The translations under genes were made by a program, and so were the position numbers. Shown here piece by piece: positions 17,476 to 26,357 of a stretch of DNA of 64,000 nt. The stretch comes from Nocardioides sp. Root1257 (lineage in GTDB: Bacteria; Actinomycetota; Actinomycetes; Propionibacteriales; Nocardioidaceae), in NCBI RefSeq assembly GCF_001425175.1, contig NZ_LMDV01000009.1:788534-852533 (forward strand), in the 5' to 3' direction. The notes beneath the pieces are model-generated. The model was not told the origin of the DNA. It worked only from the letters and a program-made list of their open reading frames with translations, and ran no database searches. The number at the start of each line of letters is the position of its first letter. Position 1 is the stretch's first letter.

Positions 17476-18362
17476 CGACCCTCAAGGCCCTGTGGCGCGT
17501 GCCCAGCGCCCGCTTCGCGTTCGTCGTGCTGGCGCTGGTCGCCTTCCTCGCGATCTTCGGCGGCGCGCTCGCGCCCGACGACCCGCTCAAGCAGTACACG
17601 GACGACGTGTTGCAGGGGCCGAGCAGCGCACACTGGCTCGGCACCGACTACCTTGGCCGCGACGTGCTGAGCCGGCTGATGGCCGGCACCCGGCTGTCGG
17701 TCGTCGGAGCCCTCGAGGCGGTGCTCATCGGCGCCGCGCTCGGCGTACCGTCCGGCCTCGCGTCGGCCTGGCTCGGGCCCCGGCTCGAGTGGATCACCCT
17801 GCGGGTCAGCGACACCCTCGTGATCCTGCCGTTCACGGTCTTCGCGATCGCGGTCGCCGGCACGCTCGGCAACGGGCTCCAGCAGGCGATGATCGCGATC
17901 GGCGTGCTGATCAGCCCGATCTTCTACCGGGTCACCCGGGCCGCGGCGCTCGGCCTGCGGCGCACGCAGTACGTCGAGGCCGCGGAGCTGATGGGCGCGA
18001 CCGAGTGGTGGACCCTGCGCAAGCACATCTGGAGCAAGGTGCTGCCCAACGTCGCGGTGACGTCGGCCCACGCCATGGGCGCCGCGCTGCTGGTCGTCGC
18101 GTCGCTCGCCTTCCTCGGCCTCGGGGTCACCCCGCCGGCGCCGACGTGGGGCGGGATGCTCTCCGCCGACCTCGGCTACCTCGCCCAGCAGCCGTTCGCT
18201 CCGATCTACCCGGCGCTGCTGATGATGGCGACCGTCGGGTCCCTCAACCTGCTGGCCGATGCCGTCCGCGACGCCACCGGAGCGAGCGCCGTCCCGCGCC
18301 GGCGTCCTCGGCGCACCGCCGCAGCCCCGCGAGAGGAGCAGCCCGATGTCGTCACTGCCTGA
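17472..18362 (+). CDS. ABC transporter permease (DppC/OppC type)
   Basis: 296 residues. The ATG at 17472 overlaps the previous stop by 4 bp. The N-terminal helix (FVVLALVAFLAIFGGALAP) is followed by the conserved HWLGTDYLGRDVLSRLMAGTR motif of DppC/OppC proteins, then five helices with an EAA loop around YVEAAELMGATEWWTLRKHI. It pairs with the upstream permease to form the transmembrane channel. The C-terminal tail is long and basic or Ala/Pro-rich, and the next gene starts inside it (17-bp overlap). Confidence 0.92.
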   Translation: MTTLKALWRVPSARFAFVVLALVAFLAIFGGALAPDDPLKQYTDDVLQGPSSAHWLGTDYLGRDVLSRLMAGTRLSVVGALEAVLIGAALGVPSGLASAWLGPRLEWITLRVSDTLVILPFTVFAIAVAGTLGNGLQQAMIAIGVLISPIFYRVTRAAALGLRRTQYVEAAELMGATEWWTLRKHIWSKVLPNVAVTSAHAMGAALLVVASLAFLGLGVTPPAPTWGGMLSADLGYLAQQPFAPIYPALLMMATVGSLNLLADAVRDATGASAVPRRRPRRTAAAPREEQPDVVTA

Positions 18363-19374
18363 CCCCCGTGCCGAGCGCACCCTGGAGGTCTCCGGCCTCC
18401 AGGTCTCGGTCGGCGACCATCTGGTCGCCGTGCAGGACGTCTCCTTCTCGATCGGCCGCGGCGAGTCCGTCGGCCTGGTCGGCGAGTCCGGCAGCGGCAA
18501 GACGCTGACCTGCCGGGCGGTGCTCGGGCTGCTGCCGGCGAGCGGCGCGATCGACCACGGCCGGATCACCCTCGGCGACGGCGCCGACGAGGTGGAGCTC
18601 ACCGCCCTGAGGCGCTCGGCCTGGGACCGCGTGCGCGGCCTCCGGCTCGGCGCCGTCTTCCAGGACCCGGCGTCGTACCTGAACCCCTCTCTCACCGTGG
18701 GCCACCAGCTCGCCGAGCAGCTCCGGGTGAAGCGCCGGCTGTCGCGCAAGGACGCCCACCACCGCTCCGTGGAGCTCTTCGCCGAGGTCGGCCTGCGTGA
18801 CCCCGACGCCGTGTTCCACCAGTACCCGCACCAGCTCTCGGGCGGCATGCTGCAACGCGTCCTGATCGCGATCGCGGTCTCCTGCGAGCCGGAGCTCCTC
18901 ATCGCCGACGAGGCGACGACCGCCCTCGACGTCGTGATCCAGGCCGAGATCCTCGCGCTGCTGCGCCGGCTGCGCGAGACCCACGGGCTGTCGCTGCTGC
19001 TGGTCACGCACGACCTCGCCGTGGTCGCCGAGACGTGCGAGCGGATCCTCGTCATGTACGGCGGGCAGATCGTCGAGAGCGGCCCGACCGAGCAGGTGCT
19101 GCGCAACCCGCAGCACCCGTACACGCAGGCGCTGATGGGCGTCGCCACCATCGGCGACTGGCAGCGACGCACGCTCGACGTCATCCCCGGCCAGCCCCCG
19201 GCGGCCGGTGAGGAGATGCCGGGCTGCCGGTTCGCGCCGCGCTGCGTCTTCGCCTCCGACCGCTGCACGACCGGCCCCGTGGACCTCACGGACCTCGGCC
19301 AGGACCGCGCCGCGCGCTGCGTCCTGGTCGAGCAGCCGACCGCCCAGGCCCCCACGAAGAAGGTGTCCGCATGA
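18346..19374 (+). CDS. ABC transporter ATP-binding protein (DppD/OppD type)
   Basis: 342 residues from the ATG at 18346, chosen because GAGAGGAG lies just upstream and the protein then begins MSSLPDP ahead of the ABC core; a longer in-frame start exists at 18259. Walker A GESGSGKT, Q-loop FQDPASYLNP, signature LSGGM, Walker B LLIADEATTALD, H-loop VTHDLA. The C-terminal extension holds CRFAPRCVFASDRC, the cysteine cluster typical of oligopeptide/dipeptide ATPases. First of two ATPases energising the importer. Confidence 0.92.
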   Translation: MSSLPDPRAERTLEVSGLQVSVGDHLVAVQDVSFSIGRGESVGLVGESGSGKTLTCRAVLGLLPASGAIDHGRITLGDGADEVELTALRRSAWDRVRGLRLGAVFQDPASYLNPSLTVGHQLAEQLRVKRRLSRKDAHHRSVELFAEVGLRDPDAVFHQYPHQLSGGMLQRVLIAIAVSCEPELLIADEATTALDVVIQAEILALLRRLRETHGLSLLLVTHDLAVVAETCERILVMYGGQIVESGPTEQVLRNPQHPYTQALMGVATIGDWQRRTLDVIPGQPPAAGEEMPGCRFAPRCVFASDRCTTGPVDLTDLGQDRAARCVLVEQPTAQAPTKKVSA

Positions 19375-20459
19375 CCACGACCCACGAGGTGCGCTCGCAG
19401 GTCGCCGTGACCACCACGGGGTCACCGCTGCTCAGCGTGCGGGGCCTCTCGGTGTCCTACGCGCCGCCCAAGAAGGCCGCGAGCCTGGGGACCGGCGCCG
19501 CGCTGTCGGAAGCCGACCTCGACGTACGAGCGGGTGAGGTGGTCGGGATCGTCGGCGAGACCGGCTCCGGCAAGACCACGCTGGCCCGCGCCACGGTCGG
19601 CCTGGTCCGGCCCGTGGCGGGCTCCATCGGGTTCGCGGGCGAGGACGTCGGGTCGCTGCGGGGCCGTGCGCTGCGAGCGTTCCGGCGCTCCGGCCAGGTC
19701 CAGCTGGTCTTCCAGGACCCGCTCCGATCACTCGACCCCGACCTCACCGTCGCCGACGTCGTCCGCGAGCCGCTCGACATCGCCCGGACCCTGGACCGCC
19801 GGGAGCGGGACGAGCGGGTCGACGACTCGTTGCGGCTGGTCGGTCTCGACCCGGTCGCGGTCCGCGGCCGCTTGCCGCGCGAGCTGTCGGGCGGCCAGCG
19901 CCAGCGGGTGTCGATCGCCCGGGCCATCTCGACCCGGCCACGCCTGCTCTTCTGCGACGAGCCGGTCTCGGCCCTCGACGTGTCCAACCGCAACCTCGTG
20001 CTCAACCTGCTCGACCGGCTGCGCACCGAGCTCGGGCTGGCGGTCATCATCATCGCCCACGACCTGAGCTCGCTGGCCGGCATCGCCGACCGGGTCGCGG
20101 TGTTCTACCGCGGTCGGATCGTCGAGCAGGGTCCGATCCGCGCGGTGCTCGAGCAGCCCGCGCACCCCTACACGGCACTGCTCGCGGCGTCCGCGCCCAG
20201 CGTCGAGCGACGCGCCGACGAGGCGGACCGGCTCCGTCCCGAGCAGCTGCAGCCCGCCGCCGCCGGCCGCGCGTGGCCCTCCGACGGCGTCTGCGTCTTC
20301 GCCCAGCGCTGCCCGTTCGCCCACGACGCCTGCACCGACCAGCCGGCCCTCGTGCCGGTGCCGCACGACACCGGCCGCCAGGCCGCGTGCCACGTCGCCG
20401 CCACCTGGCGCGACCGACTGGACCACGACCACGAACAGCCCACCCGGGAGTCAGCATGA
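19371..20459 (+). CDS. ABC transporter ATP-binding protein (DppF/OppF type)
   Basis: 362 residues, ATG overlapping the preceding stop as ATGA. Walker A GETGSGKT, Q-loop VFQDPLRSLDP, signature LSGGQRQRVSIARA, Walker B LLFCDEPVSALD, H-loop IAHDLS. The C-terminal oligopeptide-type segment has the four-cysteine pattern CVFAQRCPFAHDAC plus a later Cys. With the preceding four genes it makes a complete binding-protein, two-permease and two-ATPase importer. It overlaps the next monooxygenase gene, tying transport to catabolism. Confidence 0.92.
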   Translation: MTTTHEVRSQVAVTTTGSPLLSVRGLSVSYAPPKKAASLGTGAALSEADLDVRAGEVVGIVGETGSGKTTLARATVGLVRPVAGSIGFAGEDVGSLRGRALRAFRRSGQVQLVFQDPLRSLDPDLTVADVVREPLDIARTLDRRERDERVDDSLRLVGLDPVAVRGRLPRELSGGQRQRVSIARAISTRPRLLFCDEPVSALDVSNRNLVLNLLDRLRTELGLAVIIIAHDLSSLAGIADRVAVFYRGRIVEQGPIRAVLEQPAHPYTALLAASAPSVERRADEADRLRPEQLQPAAAGRAWPSDGVCVFAQRCPFAHDACTDQPALVPVPHDTGRQAACHVAATWRDRLDHDHEQPTRESA

Positions 20460-21598
20460 GCACGCCCCAGATCGAGTTCATCGGCATCACCGCCACGCAG
20501 CGCGTGGACACCAGCGGCCCCACCGGAGCCCAGGCCGGTGAGGGGCGGAGCGGGATGGCGACCCACACCGAGGTCGGCGTACCGGTCGGCCCGCCGGTCG
20601 ACAAGGAGTTCGCCGCCGAGCTGGCGCGGGCCCACGAGGCCGCCGGCTTCGACCGGGTCCTGATCGCGCACTCCTCGTCGTCGATCGACGGGTTCGTGCT
20701 CGCCGACCAGACCCTCGAGGCCACCGACACGCTGGGGGTGCTGCTCGCGCACCGGCCGGGCTTCTGGGCGCCGACGATCGCCGCCCGCGCCTACGCGACG
20801 CTCAACGCGTTCCACCGCGGCCGGGTCGCGATGCACGTGATCACGGGCGGCGACGACACCGACCAGCAGCGCGACGGCGACTACCTCACCAAGGAGGAGC
20901 GCTACCGGCGCACCGACGACTTCCTCACCGTCGTCCGGAAGGAGTGGGAGTCCGAGGTCCCGTTCGACCACGACGGCGAGTTCTACCGGGTCACCGGAGC
21001 ACAGGCCTCGGTCCGACCGGAGCCCGGGCAGATCCCGATCTACTTCGGTGGTGCGTCCGAGGACGCCATCCGGGTCGGCGGCAAGCACGCCGACGCCTAC
21101 GCGTTCTGGGGCGAGCCCCTCGACGGCATCCGGCAGCGCATCGCCGAGGTGCGTGCCGCGGCGGCGCCGTACGGCCGCGACCCGCGCTTCTCGGTGAGCC
21201 TGCGCCCGATCGTGGCCGACACCGAGGAGGAGGCCTGGGCGCGGGCCGACGCCGTGCTGGCCGCGGCGCAGGCCACGGCAGGGGGCAACGGGCCCCTCAC
21301 CGGCTTCGGGAAGAACGCCGTCGGCTCGCAGCGGCTCGTCGCCGCCGCCGAGGCGGGCGACGTCCACGACAAGCGGCTCTGGACCGCGCTCGCCAAGGTC
21401 ACCGGCGGCGCCGGCAACTCGACCTCGCTGGTCGGCACCTACGAGCAGGTCGCCGACGGCCTCCTCGACTACGTCGACCTCGGCGTCACCACCCTCCTCA
21501 TCCGCGGCTTCGACCCGCTCGAGGACGCGAAGCAGTACGCCCGCGTCATCGAGCTGGTCCGCGCGGGTGCCCAGCAGCGCCCGGCGCTCGCCGGCTGA
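20456..21598 (+). CDS. SsuD-like FMN-dependent monooxygenase, copy 1
   Basis: 380 residues; the ATG at 20456 overlaps the ATPase stop. Luciferase-like (LLM) fold of the alkanesulfonate monooxygenase branch: HEAAGFDRVLIAHSSSS, GVLLAHRPGFWAPTIAAR, HRGRVAMHVITGG, GDYLTKEERYRRTDDFL, IPIYFGGASEDAIRV and SVSLRPIVADTEEEAW. SsuD-type enzymes use FMNH2 and O2 to release sulfite from sulfonates. A paralogue follows 31 bp downstream, and the FMN reductases at the end of the cluster are the expected partners. Substrate specificity is not readable from sequence. Confidence 0.88.
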   Translation: MSTPQIEFIGITATQRVDTSGPTGAQAGEGRSGMATHTEVGVPVGPPVDKEFAAELARAHEAAGFDRVLIAHSSSSIDGFVLADQTLEATDTLGVLLAHRPGFWAPTIAARAYATLNAFHRGRVAMHVITGGDDTDQQRDGDYLTKEERYRRTDDFLTVVRKEWESEVPFDHDGEFYRVTGAQASVRPEPGQIPIYFGGASEDAIRVGGKHADAYAFWGEPLDGIRQRIAEVRAAAAPYGRDPRFSVSLRPIVADTEEEAWARADAVLAAAQATAGGNGPLTGFGKNAVGSQRLVAAAEAGDVHDKRLWTALAKVTGGAGNSTSLVGTYEQVADGLLDYVDLGVTTLLIRGFDPLEDAKQYARVIELVRAGAQQRPALAG

Positions 21599-21629
21599 CC
21601 ACTCCCACGACGCTCAGGAAGGCAGAGAC

Positions 21630-22766
21630 ATGACGTACGACGACGTCGAGATCCTCGGCATGATCGGCACCGCCGACGGATCCGAGATCCGCCCCGGCGA
21701 CGGCCGGGCGATCGACCCCGACTACACCGCCCGCTTCGCCCGCGCCCACGAGGACGGCGGCTTCGACCGGGTCCTCATCGGCTACGGCTCCGGCTGGGCC
21801 GAGGGCAGCCAGGTGGCGGCGTACGCCGCCGCGCACACCGAGCGCCTCGGCCTGCTCGTCGCGCACCGTCCCGGTGTCGTGCACCCGACCCTCGCGGCAC
21901 GCACCTTCGCCACGCTCGACCAGTTCAGCGGCGGCCGGGTGGCGCTCAACATCGTCACCGGCGGCACCGACTCCGAGCAGCGGCGCGAGGGCGACTACCT
22001 GTCCCACGACGAGCGCTACGCCCGCACCGACGAGTACCTCGGCATCCTGCGCCAGGTGTGGGACTCCGCCGGACCGCACAGCCACGAGGGCACCTACTAC
22101 CGCTTCGAGGACCTCAGCCCACACGTGCGTCCTCTCGACGGGCGGCACCTCGAGCTGTTCTTCGGCGGCAGCTCGCCGGCGGCGTACGGCGTGGGCGCGA
22201 AGCGCGCCGACACCTACATGCTCTGGGGCGAGCCGCTCGCGGAGACCGCCGGGCAGATCGACACCGTCGCCCAGCGCGCGGCCGAGGCCGGCCGGGCCAG
22301 TCGTCCCCGGATCTCGGTGTCCTTCCGCCCGATCCTCGGCAGCACCGACGCCGCGGCGTGGGAGCGGGCGCACGGCATCCTCGACACGATCAACGGCCGG
22401 GTCGGGGCGCAGTTCAAGGAGAAGGTCGGACAGCTCCACCCGGCCGGCAAGGCGCCGGAGAACGCCGGCTCCCAGCGGCTCCTCGCGGTCGCAGCGAAGG
22501 GCGACGTGCACGACCGGTGCCTGTGGACCCCGACGACCACCGCGGTCGGCGGCGGTGGCAACTCGACCGCGCTGGTCGGCTCCCCGGAGACCGTGGCCGC
22601 GGCGATCCTCGACTACGTCGAGATCGGCGTCGACACGGTCCTGATCCGGGGCTACGACCCGCTCCAGGACGCGGTCGACTACGGCCGCGACCTGCTGCCG
22701 CTCGTCCGCCAGGAGCTCGCGCACCGCGCCGCGACCCGCGGCCAGGCCGAAGCGGCGGCTGTCTGA
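21630..22766 (+). CDS. SsuD-like FMN-dependent monooxygenase, copy 2
   Basis: 378 residues, ATG at 21630 with AGGAAGG upstream. It is clearly paralogous to copy 1 along its whole length: HEDGGFDRVLIGYGSGW, GLLVAHRPGVVHPTLAAR, SGGRVALNIVTGGTDS, GDYLSHDERYARTDEYL, LELFFGGSSPAAYGV, SVSFRPILGSTD. The pair may form a hetero-oligomer or act on successive or related substrates, as seen with other paired LLM monooxygenases. It is co-directional and tightly linked to the CoA-transferase gene that starts two bases after its stop. Confidence 0.87.
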   Translation: MTYDDVEILGMIGTADGSEIRPGDGRAIDPDYTARFARAHEDGGFDRVLIGYGSGWAEGSQVAAYAAAHTERLGLLVAHRPGVVHPTLAARTFATLDQFSGGRVALNIVTGGTDSEQRREGDYLSHDERYARTDEYLGILRQVWDSAGPHSHEGTYYRFEDLSPHVRPLDGRHLELFFGGSSPAAYGVGAKRADTYMLWGEPLAETAGQIDTVAQRAAEAGRASRPRISVSFRPILGSTDAAAWERAHGILDTINGRVGAQFKEKVGQLHPAGKAPENAGSQRLLAVAAKGDVHDRCLWTPTTTAVGGGGNSTALVGSPETVAAAILDYVEIGVDTVLIRGYDPLQDAVDYGRDLLPLVRQELAHRAATRGQAEAAAV

Positions 22767-22767
22767 C

Positions 22768-23922
22768 GTGACTCGACCGTTGGAAGGGGTGCGGGTCGTC
22801 GAGCTGGCGCACGTCGCCGCCGGGCCGTTCGCGGGCATGCTGCTCGCGGACCTCGGCGCCGACGTCGTCAAGCTCGAGCCGCCGGCGGGTGACCAGATGC
22901 GTGCCTGGCCGCCGTTCGCGGAGTCCGGGGACGAGCGGTTCAGCCACAACTTCGCCTCCGTCAACCGCAACAAGCGCTCGGTGGTCGTGGACCTCAAGGA
23001 TCCTCGCGACCTGGCCCGGGCGCGTGCGCTGGTCGACGCCGCCGACGTCGTGGTCGAGAACTACCGCCCGGGCGTGCTGGACCGCCTCGGCCTCGGGTAC
23101 GACGCGGTCCGCGAGGGCCACGCCGGCCTGGTCTACTGCTCGATCTCGGGCTACGGCCTCACCAGCCCGTACGTCGACGCCGGCGCCTACGACGTCGTCA
23201 TCCAGGGGATGTCGGGGCTGATGAGCGTGACGGGCGAGCCCGACGGCGGCGCGGTCAAGGCCGGTGTGCCGGTCGGCGACTTCACCGCCGGGCTGTACGC
23301 CGCCTACACGATCGCGGCGCTGCTGCCGCAGGTGCGGGAGACCGGCACCTCGGTGCGGGTCGACTGCCCGATGCTCGACTGCCTGCTCGGCGTCTCGGCC
23401 CTGCAGACCAGCGAGTTCTGGGGCACCGGCCGCGAGCCCCAGCGGCTCGGTACGGCGCACCCGCGCAACGCGCCCTACCAGGGCTTCGCCGCCGCCGACG
23501 GCGACTTCACGGTCGCTGCGGGCAACGACCGGCTCTGGGCGGCGGTCGCCGACGTCGTCGGCCGGCCCGAGCTGGTCGACGACCCGCGCTTCCGCACCCA
23601 GGTCGACCGGGTCCGGCACCAGCACGAGCTCGCGGGGCTGCTCGCCGACCGGTTCGCCCTCGAGAAGCGCGAGCACTGGCTGGCCGAGCTCCGGGACCGG
23701 GGCGTGCCGTGCGGCCCGGTCAACACCTTCGGCGAGATCCTCGCGGACCCGCACGTCGAGCAGACCGGCCTGGTCGCGTCCCTCGACGTCCCGGTCGCCG
23801 GCCCGACGCCGACCGTCGTCTTCCCGGTGCGCATCGAAGGGGCCGTGCCCCGGCTCGACCGCGGCGCGCCCCGGCTGGGCGCCGACACCGACGTGCACGA
23901 CGAGTGGGTGGCGGCGTCATGA
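22768..23922 (+). CDS. class III (CaiB/BaiF-family) CoA-transferase
   Basis: 384 residues, GTG start two bases after the previous stop. Diagnostic segments: LEGVRVVELAHVAAGPFAGMLLADLGADVVKLE (in pieces), NRNKRSVVVDLKDP, ADVVVENYRPGVLDRLGL, YCSISGYG, and GVPVGDFTAG carrying the catalytic Asp. Family members transfer CoA between carboxylic acids (formyl-, carnitinyl-, succinyl-CoA donors); the 3-sulfinopropionate CoA-transferase described in Variovorax also belongs to class III. Here it probably activates an acid released by the monooxygenases or the thiol dioxygenase encoded two genes later. It overlaps the enoyl-CoA hydratase gene by 4 bp, which supports a CoA-thioester route. Confidence 0.9.
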   Translation: MTRPLEGVRVVELAHVAAGPFAGMLLADLGADVVKLEPPAGDQMRAWPPFAESGDERFSHNFASVNRNKRSVVVDLKDPRDLARARALVDAADVVVENYRPGVLDRLGLGYDAVREGHAGLVYCSISGYGLTSPYVDAGAYDVVIQGMSGLMSVTGEPDGGAVKAGVPVGDFTAGLYAAYTIAALLPQVRETGTSVRVDCPMLDCLLGVSALQTSEFWGTGREPQRLGTAHPRNAPYQGFAAADGDFTVAAGNDRLWAAVADVVGRPELVDDPRFRTQVDRVRHQHELAGLLADRFALEKREHWLAELRDRGVPCGPVNTFGEILADPHVEQTGLVASLDVPVAGPTPTVVFPVRIEGAVPRLDRGAPRLGADTDVHDEWVAAS

Positions 23923-24542
23923 CGGTGTCGGTGGAGCGTGGCGACGTGTGGACGGTGACCCTCAACCGTCCTGCTCGCGCGAACGCGCTCTCGGCCAACC
24001 TCGTCGAGACGCTGCACGCGGTGCTCGACCAGGCCGACCGGGCCCGCCCGGAGGCGCTGGTGCTGCGCGGCAACCCGCGCCACTTCGCGGCCGGCTTCGA
24101 CCTCGGCGGCCTCGAGGTCGAGACCGACGCCTCCCTCACCCTGCGCTTCCTGCGCATCGGGCTGCTGCTCGAGCGGCTCCTCGCGGCGCCGTACGTCACC
24201 GTCGCGGTCGCCGAGGGGGCGGCCGTCGGCGCCGGTGCCGACCTGGTGCTCGCGTGCGACCACCGGCTGGTCGACCCGCGGGTCTCCCTGCGCTTCCCGG
24301 GTTCCGCCTTCGGCGTCGCCCTGGGTGCGGTCCGGCGCGCGGAGCTCGGCGACGCGCAGGTGACCGGCCGTCCCTCGGACCTGGCCTTCGCCCTCCGGTC
24401 GACCCCTCCCCGCCCGTCGCACGACGGCGACGCCGAGCTGGCCACGCTGGCCCGCTCGCTGGCGGCGCCGGGCCTCCGCGACCGCATCGCGGCGTACGCC
24501 GCCGCCCGAACCGCCGCCCGACTCACCCAGGAGCGAGCATGA
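23919..24542 (+). CDS. enoyl-CoA hydratase/isomerase-family protein, short
   Basis: 207 residues, ATG inside the ATGA junction. Crotonase-fold signals: WTVTLNRPARANALS, NPRHFAAGFDLGGLE (first oxyanion-hole region) and VAEGAAVGAGADLVLACDHRL (second oxyanion-hole region with the Gly-rich helix). It is about 50 residues shorter than typical hydratases and the C-terminal trimerisation helices look reduced, so the precise reaction (hydration, hydrolysis or isomerisation of a CoA ester) is unclear. It would act on the CoA thioester made by the preceding CoA-transferase. It overlaps the thiol-dioxygenase gene. Confidence 0.8.
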   Translation: MTVSVERGDVWTVTLNRPARANALSANLVETLHAVLDQADRARPEALVLRGNPRHFAAGFDLGGLEVETDASLTLRFLRIGLLLERLLAAPYVTVAVAEGAAVGAGADLVLACDHRLVDPRVSLRFPGSAFGVALGAVRRAELGDAQVTGRPSDLAFALRSTPPRPSHDGDAELATLARSLAAPGLRDRIAAYAAARTAARLTQERA

Positions 24543-25147
24543 CCCAGCAGCAGATCGTCCCCGTCGACACCGACGTCCCCGAGCTCGTGACCTTCGCCCG
24601 CACGGTCGAGGGCCTGATCGCGCAGGGCCTCGACGAGCAGACCCTCACCTCCGCGATCCAGGCCGAGCTCACGGCGACGCTCGCCGCCGGCTTCGACCTC
24701 CCCGCCGGCACGACCGAGCCGGACCCCGACCGCTACGTGATGTATCCGCTGCACGTCGCCCGCGACGGCTCGTTCTCGATCGCCAGCGCGGTCTGGAACG
24801 TCGGCCAGGGCACCCCCGTGCACGGCCACGAGACCTGGGGCGTCGTCGGCATCTACAGCGGCGTCGAGGTCGAGACCCGCTACGAGAAGCCGGCCGCGCC
24901 CGACGTGCCCCTCGTCGAGCAGGGCACCGACGACTGGGGCGCCGGCGAGGTCACGGTCTGCTGCACGACCGACGACGACGTGCACCAGGTGCGCTGCGGC
25001 GGCGACCAGCCGGTCGTCGGCATCCACGTCTACGGCGCCGACATCGGCACCCTGCCCCGCCGTTCCTACGACCCCGAGACCGGGGCCGTCCACTGGTTCA
25101 CGTCCACGTGGGCCCACCGACCCTCCGATGCAGAAGGAGCTCGCTGA
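24539..25147 (+). CDS. cysteine dioxygenase-family thiol dioxygenase (3-mercaptopropionate dioxygenase-like)
   Basis: 202 residues with a cupin core typical of bacterial CDO-like proteins: GTPVHGHETWGVVGIYSG gives the HxH iron ligands, and DDDVHQVR supplies the third His. Characterised relatives oxidise cysteine or 3-mercaptopropionate to the corresponding sulfinic acid with O2 and non-haem iron. With a class III CoA-transferase, a hydratase and FMN monooxygenases encoded in the same coupled operon, the thiol is probably the product of thioether or disulfide cleavage. Which thiol is used cannot be told; the bacterial family contains both Cys and mercaptopropionate enzymes. Confidence 0.82.
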   Translation: MTQQQIVPVDTDVPELVTFARTVEGLIAQGLDEQTLTSAIQAELTATLAAGFDLPAGTTEPDPDRYVMYPLHVARDGSFSIASAVWNVGQGTPVHGHETWGVVGIYSGVEVETRYEKPAAPDVPLVEQGTDDWGAGEVTVCCTTDDDVHQVRCGGDQPVVGIHVYGADIGTLPRRSYDPETGAVHWFTSTWAHRPSDAEGAR

Positions 25148-25848
25148 TGACCGTCACCTCCTGGGACGAGCCCGCCGGCGCCAACCCGCGCGGGACCCTG
25201 ATCGTGCTGCCGGGCCGCGGCGAGACGCCCGCGGCGTACGAGCGCTTCGGCCGCCGGCTCGCGGCCGACGCCTACCGGGTGCGGCTGGTGCCGGTGGCGC
25301 TGGCCGACGTCGAGGCCGCGCGCGTCACGGTCGAGAAGCTGCTCGCCGACGAGGAGCTGCCGGGGCCGAAGGTCCTCGTCGGTGCCGACAGCGGGGCCAC
25401 GCTCGCCGCGCTGCTGGCGCCGGAGATCGCGGTCGACGCCGTGGTGGTCGCCGGCCTCGCGCTGCCCGACTCCGCGGGCGTGGGGTCGTGGGACGACGAG
25501 ATCGAGGCGCGCACGGCCTGTCCGGTGCACCGCTCCGTGATCACCGGGGACGACGGCTTCGGTCGCGGGGGCCTCAACGAGCCGCTGCCGTGGAGCTCCG
25601 TCGAGCTGGCGCCCTCCGGCAAGCCCACGCTGCTGCTCCACGGCTCCGCCGACCCGATCACCCCGGCGGCCGCCGCGCTCGCGCCGTACGCCGGCGCCGA
25701 GGACGTGCGGGTCCGGGTGGTCAACGACGGCCGGCACGACGTGCTCAACGACGCGTCGCACCGCTCGGTCGCCGCGACGATCGTGCTCTTCCTCGAGTCT
25801 CTGCGGCTCGGCTCCGAGCTGCCCGAGATCGTGCGGGCAGCGTCATGA
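25147..25848 (+). CDS. alpha/beta hydrolase
   Basis: 233 residues, ATG overlapping the previous stop by one base. Alpha/beta-hydrolase features: TLIVLPGRGETPAAYERFG near the oxyanion strand, a GADSGA nucleophile elbow (Ser), PTLLLHGSADPITP with the acid Asp, and NDGRHDVLNDASH with the catalytic His. It probably hydrolyses an ester, thioester or amide in the cluster's pathway. Substrate unknown. It sits between the dioxygenase and the flavin reductases, all in one overlapping string. Confidence 0.85.
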   Translation: MTVTSWDEPAGANPRGTLIVLPGRGETPAAYERFGRRLAADAYRVRLVPVALADVEAARVTVEKLLADEELPGPKVLVGADSGATLAALLAPEIAVDAVVVAGLALPDSAGVGSWDDEIEARTACPVHRSVITGDDGFGRGGLNEPLPWSSVELAPSGKPTLLLHGSADPITPAAAALAPYAGAEDVRVRVVNDGRHDVLNDASHRSVAATIVLFLESLRLGSELPEIVRAAS

Positions 25849-26357
25849 GCGTCGCCGTCGTCGTCGGCAACCCCAAGCCCGGCAGCCGGACCCTGGCCTC
25901 GGCGATCCACGTCGCCCGGGAGCTGGCCGGCGAGCCCGACCTCGTCGTCGACCTCGCCGACCTGGGGGCCGCCCTCCTGGACTGGTCGAACCCGCAGGTC
26001 ACCGCGCTCGTCGAGCAGGTCGGCGCGGCCGACCTCGTGGTGGTCGCCAGCCCGACGTACAAGGCGGCCTACACCGGCCTGCTCAAGCTGTTCCTCGACC
26101 GGTTCGCCGGTGGCACCGGGCTGTCCGGGATCGCCGTACCGCTCATGCTCGGCGGCAGCCCGGCGCACTCGCTCGCGCCGGAGCTGACCCTGCGTCCGGT
26201 GCTCACCGAGATCGGCGGCACCGTCGTGGGCCGCGGCCTCTACGTCCTCGACTCGCAGCACGACGACCCGGCGGCGCACGACGCCTGGCTGGCCGCGACC
26301 CGCCCGTTCGTGACCACCCTCCTCAGTCATACCTCCGCGAAAGGCAGTGCCGCGTGA
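25845..26357 (+). CDS. NADPH-dependent FMN reductase (SsuE/MsuE-like flavodoxin fold)
   Basis: 170 residues, ATGA overlap with the hydrolase gene. Flavodoxin-like signals: VVVGNPKPGSRTLASA (phosphate-binding loop for FMN), VVASPTYKAAYTGLLKLFLDRF (the P-T-Y-K segment of SsuE-type reductases) and PLMLGGSPAHSL. Such enzymes provide reduced FMN to two-component monooxygenases. It is the natural partner for the three luciferase-type monooxygenases in this operon. Confidence 0.9.
   Translation: MSVAVVVGNPKPGSRTLASAIHVARELAGEPDLVVDLADLGAALLDWSNPQVTALVEQVGAADLVVVASPTYKAAYTGLLKLFLDRFAGGTGLSGIAVPLMLGGSPAHSLAPELTLRPVLTEIGGTVVGRGLYVLDSQHDDPAAHDAWLAATRPFVTTLLSHTSAKGSAA

Noticed and set aside
20456..22766. 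Naming the two SsuD-like genes ssuD and the operon as a plain alkanesulfonate system
   Set aside because: The importer is of the peptide type, and a CoA-transferase, hydratase and thiol dioxygenase are present; these do not fit a simple Ssu system, so no symbols were given.
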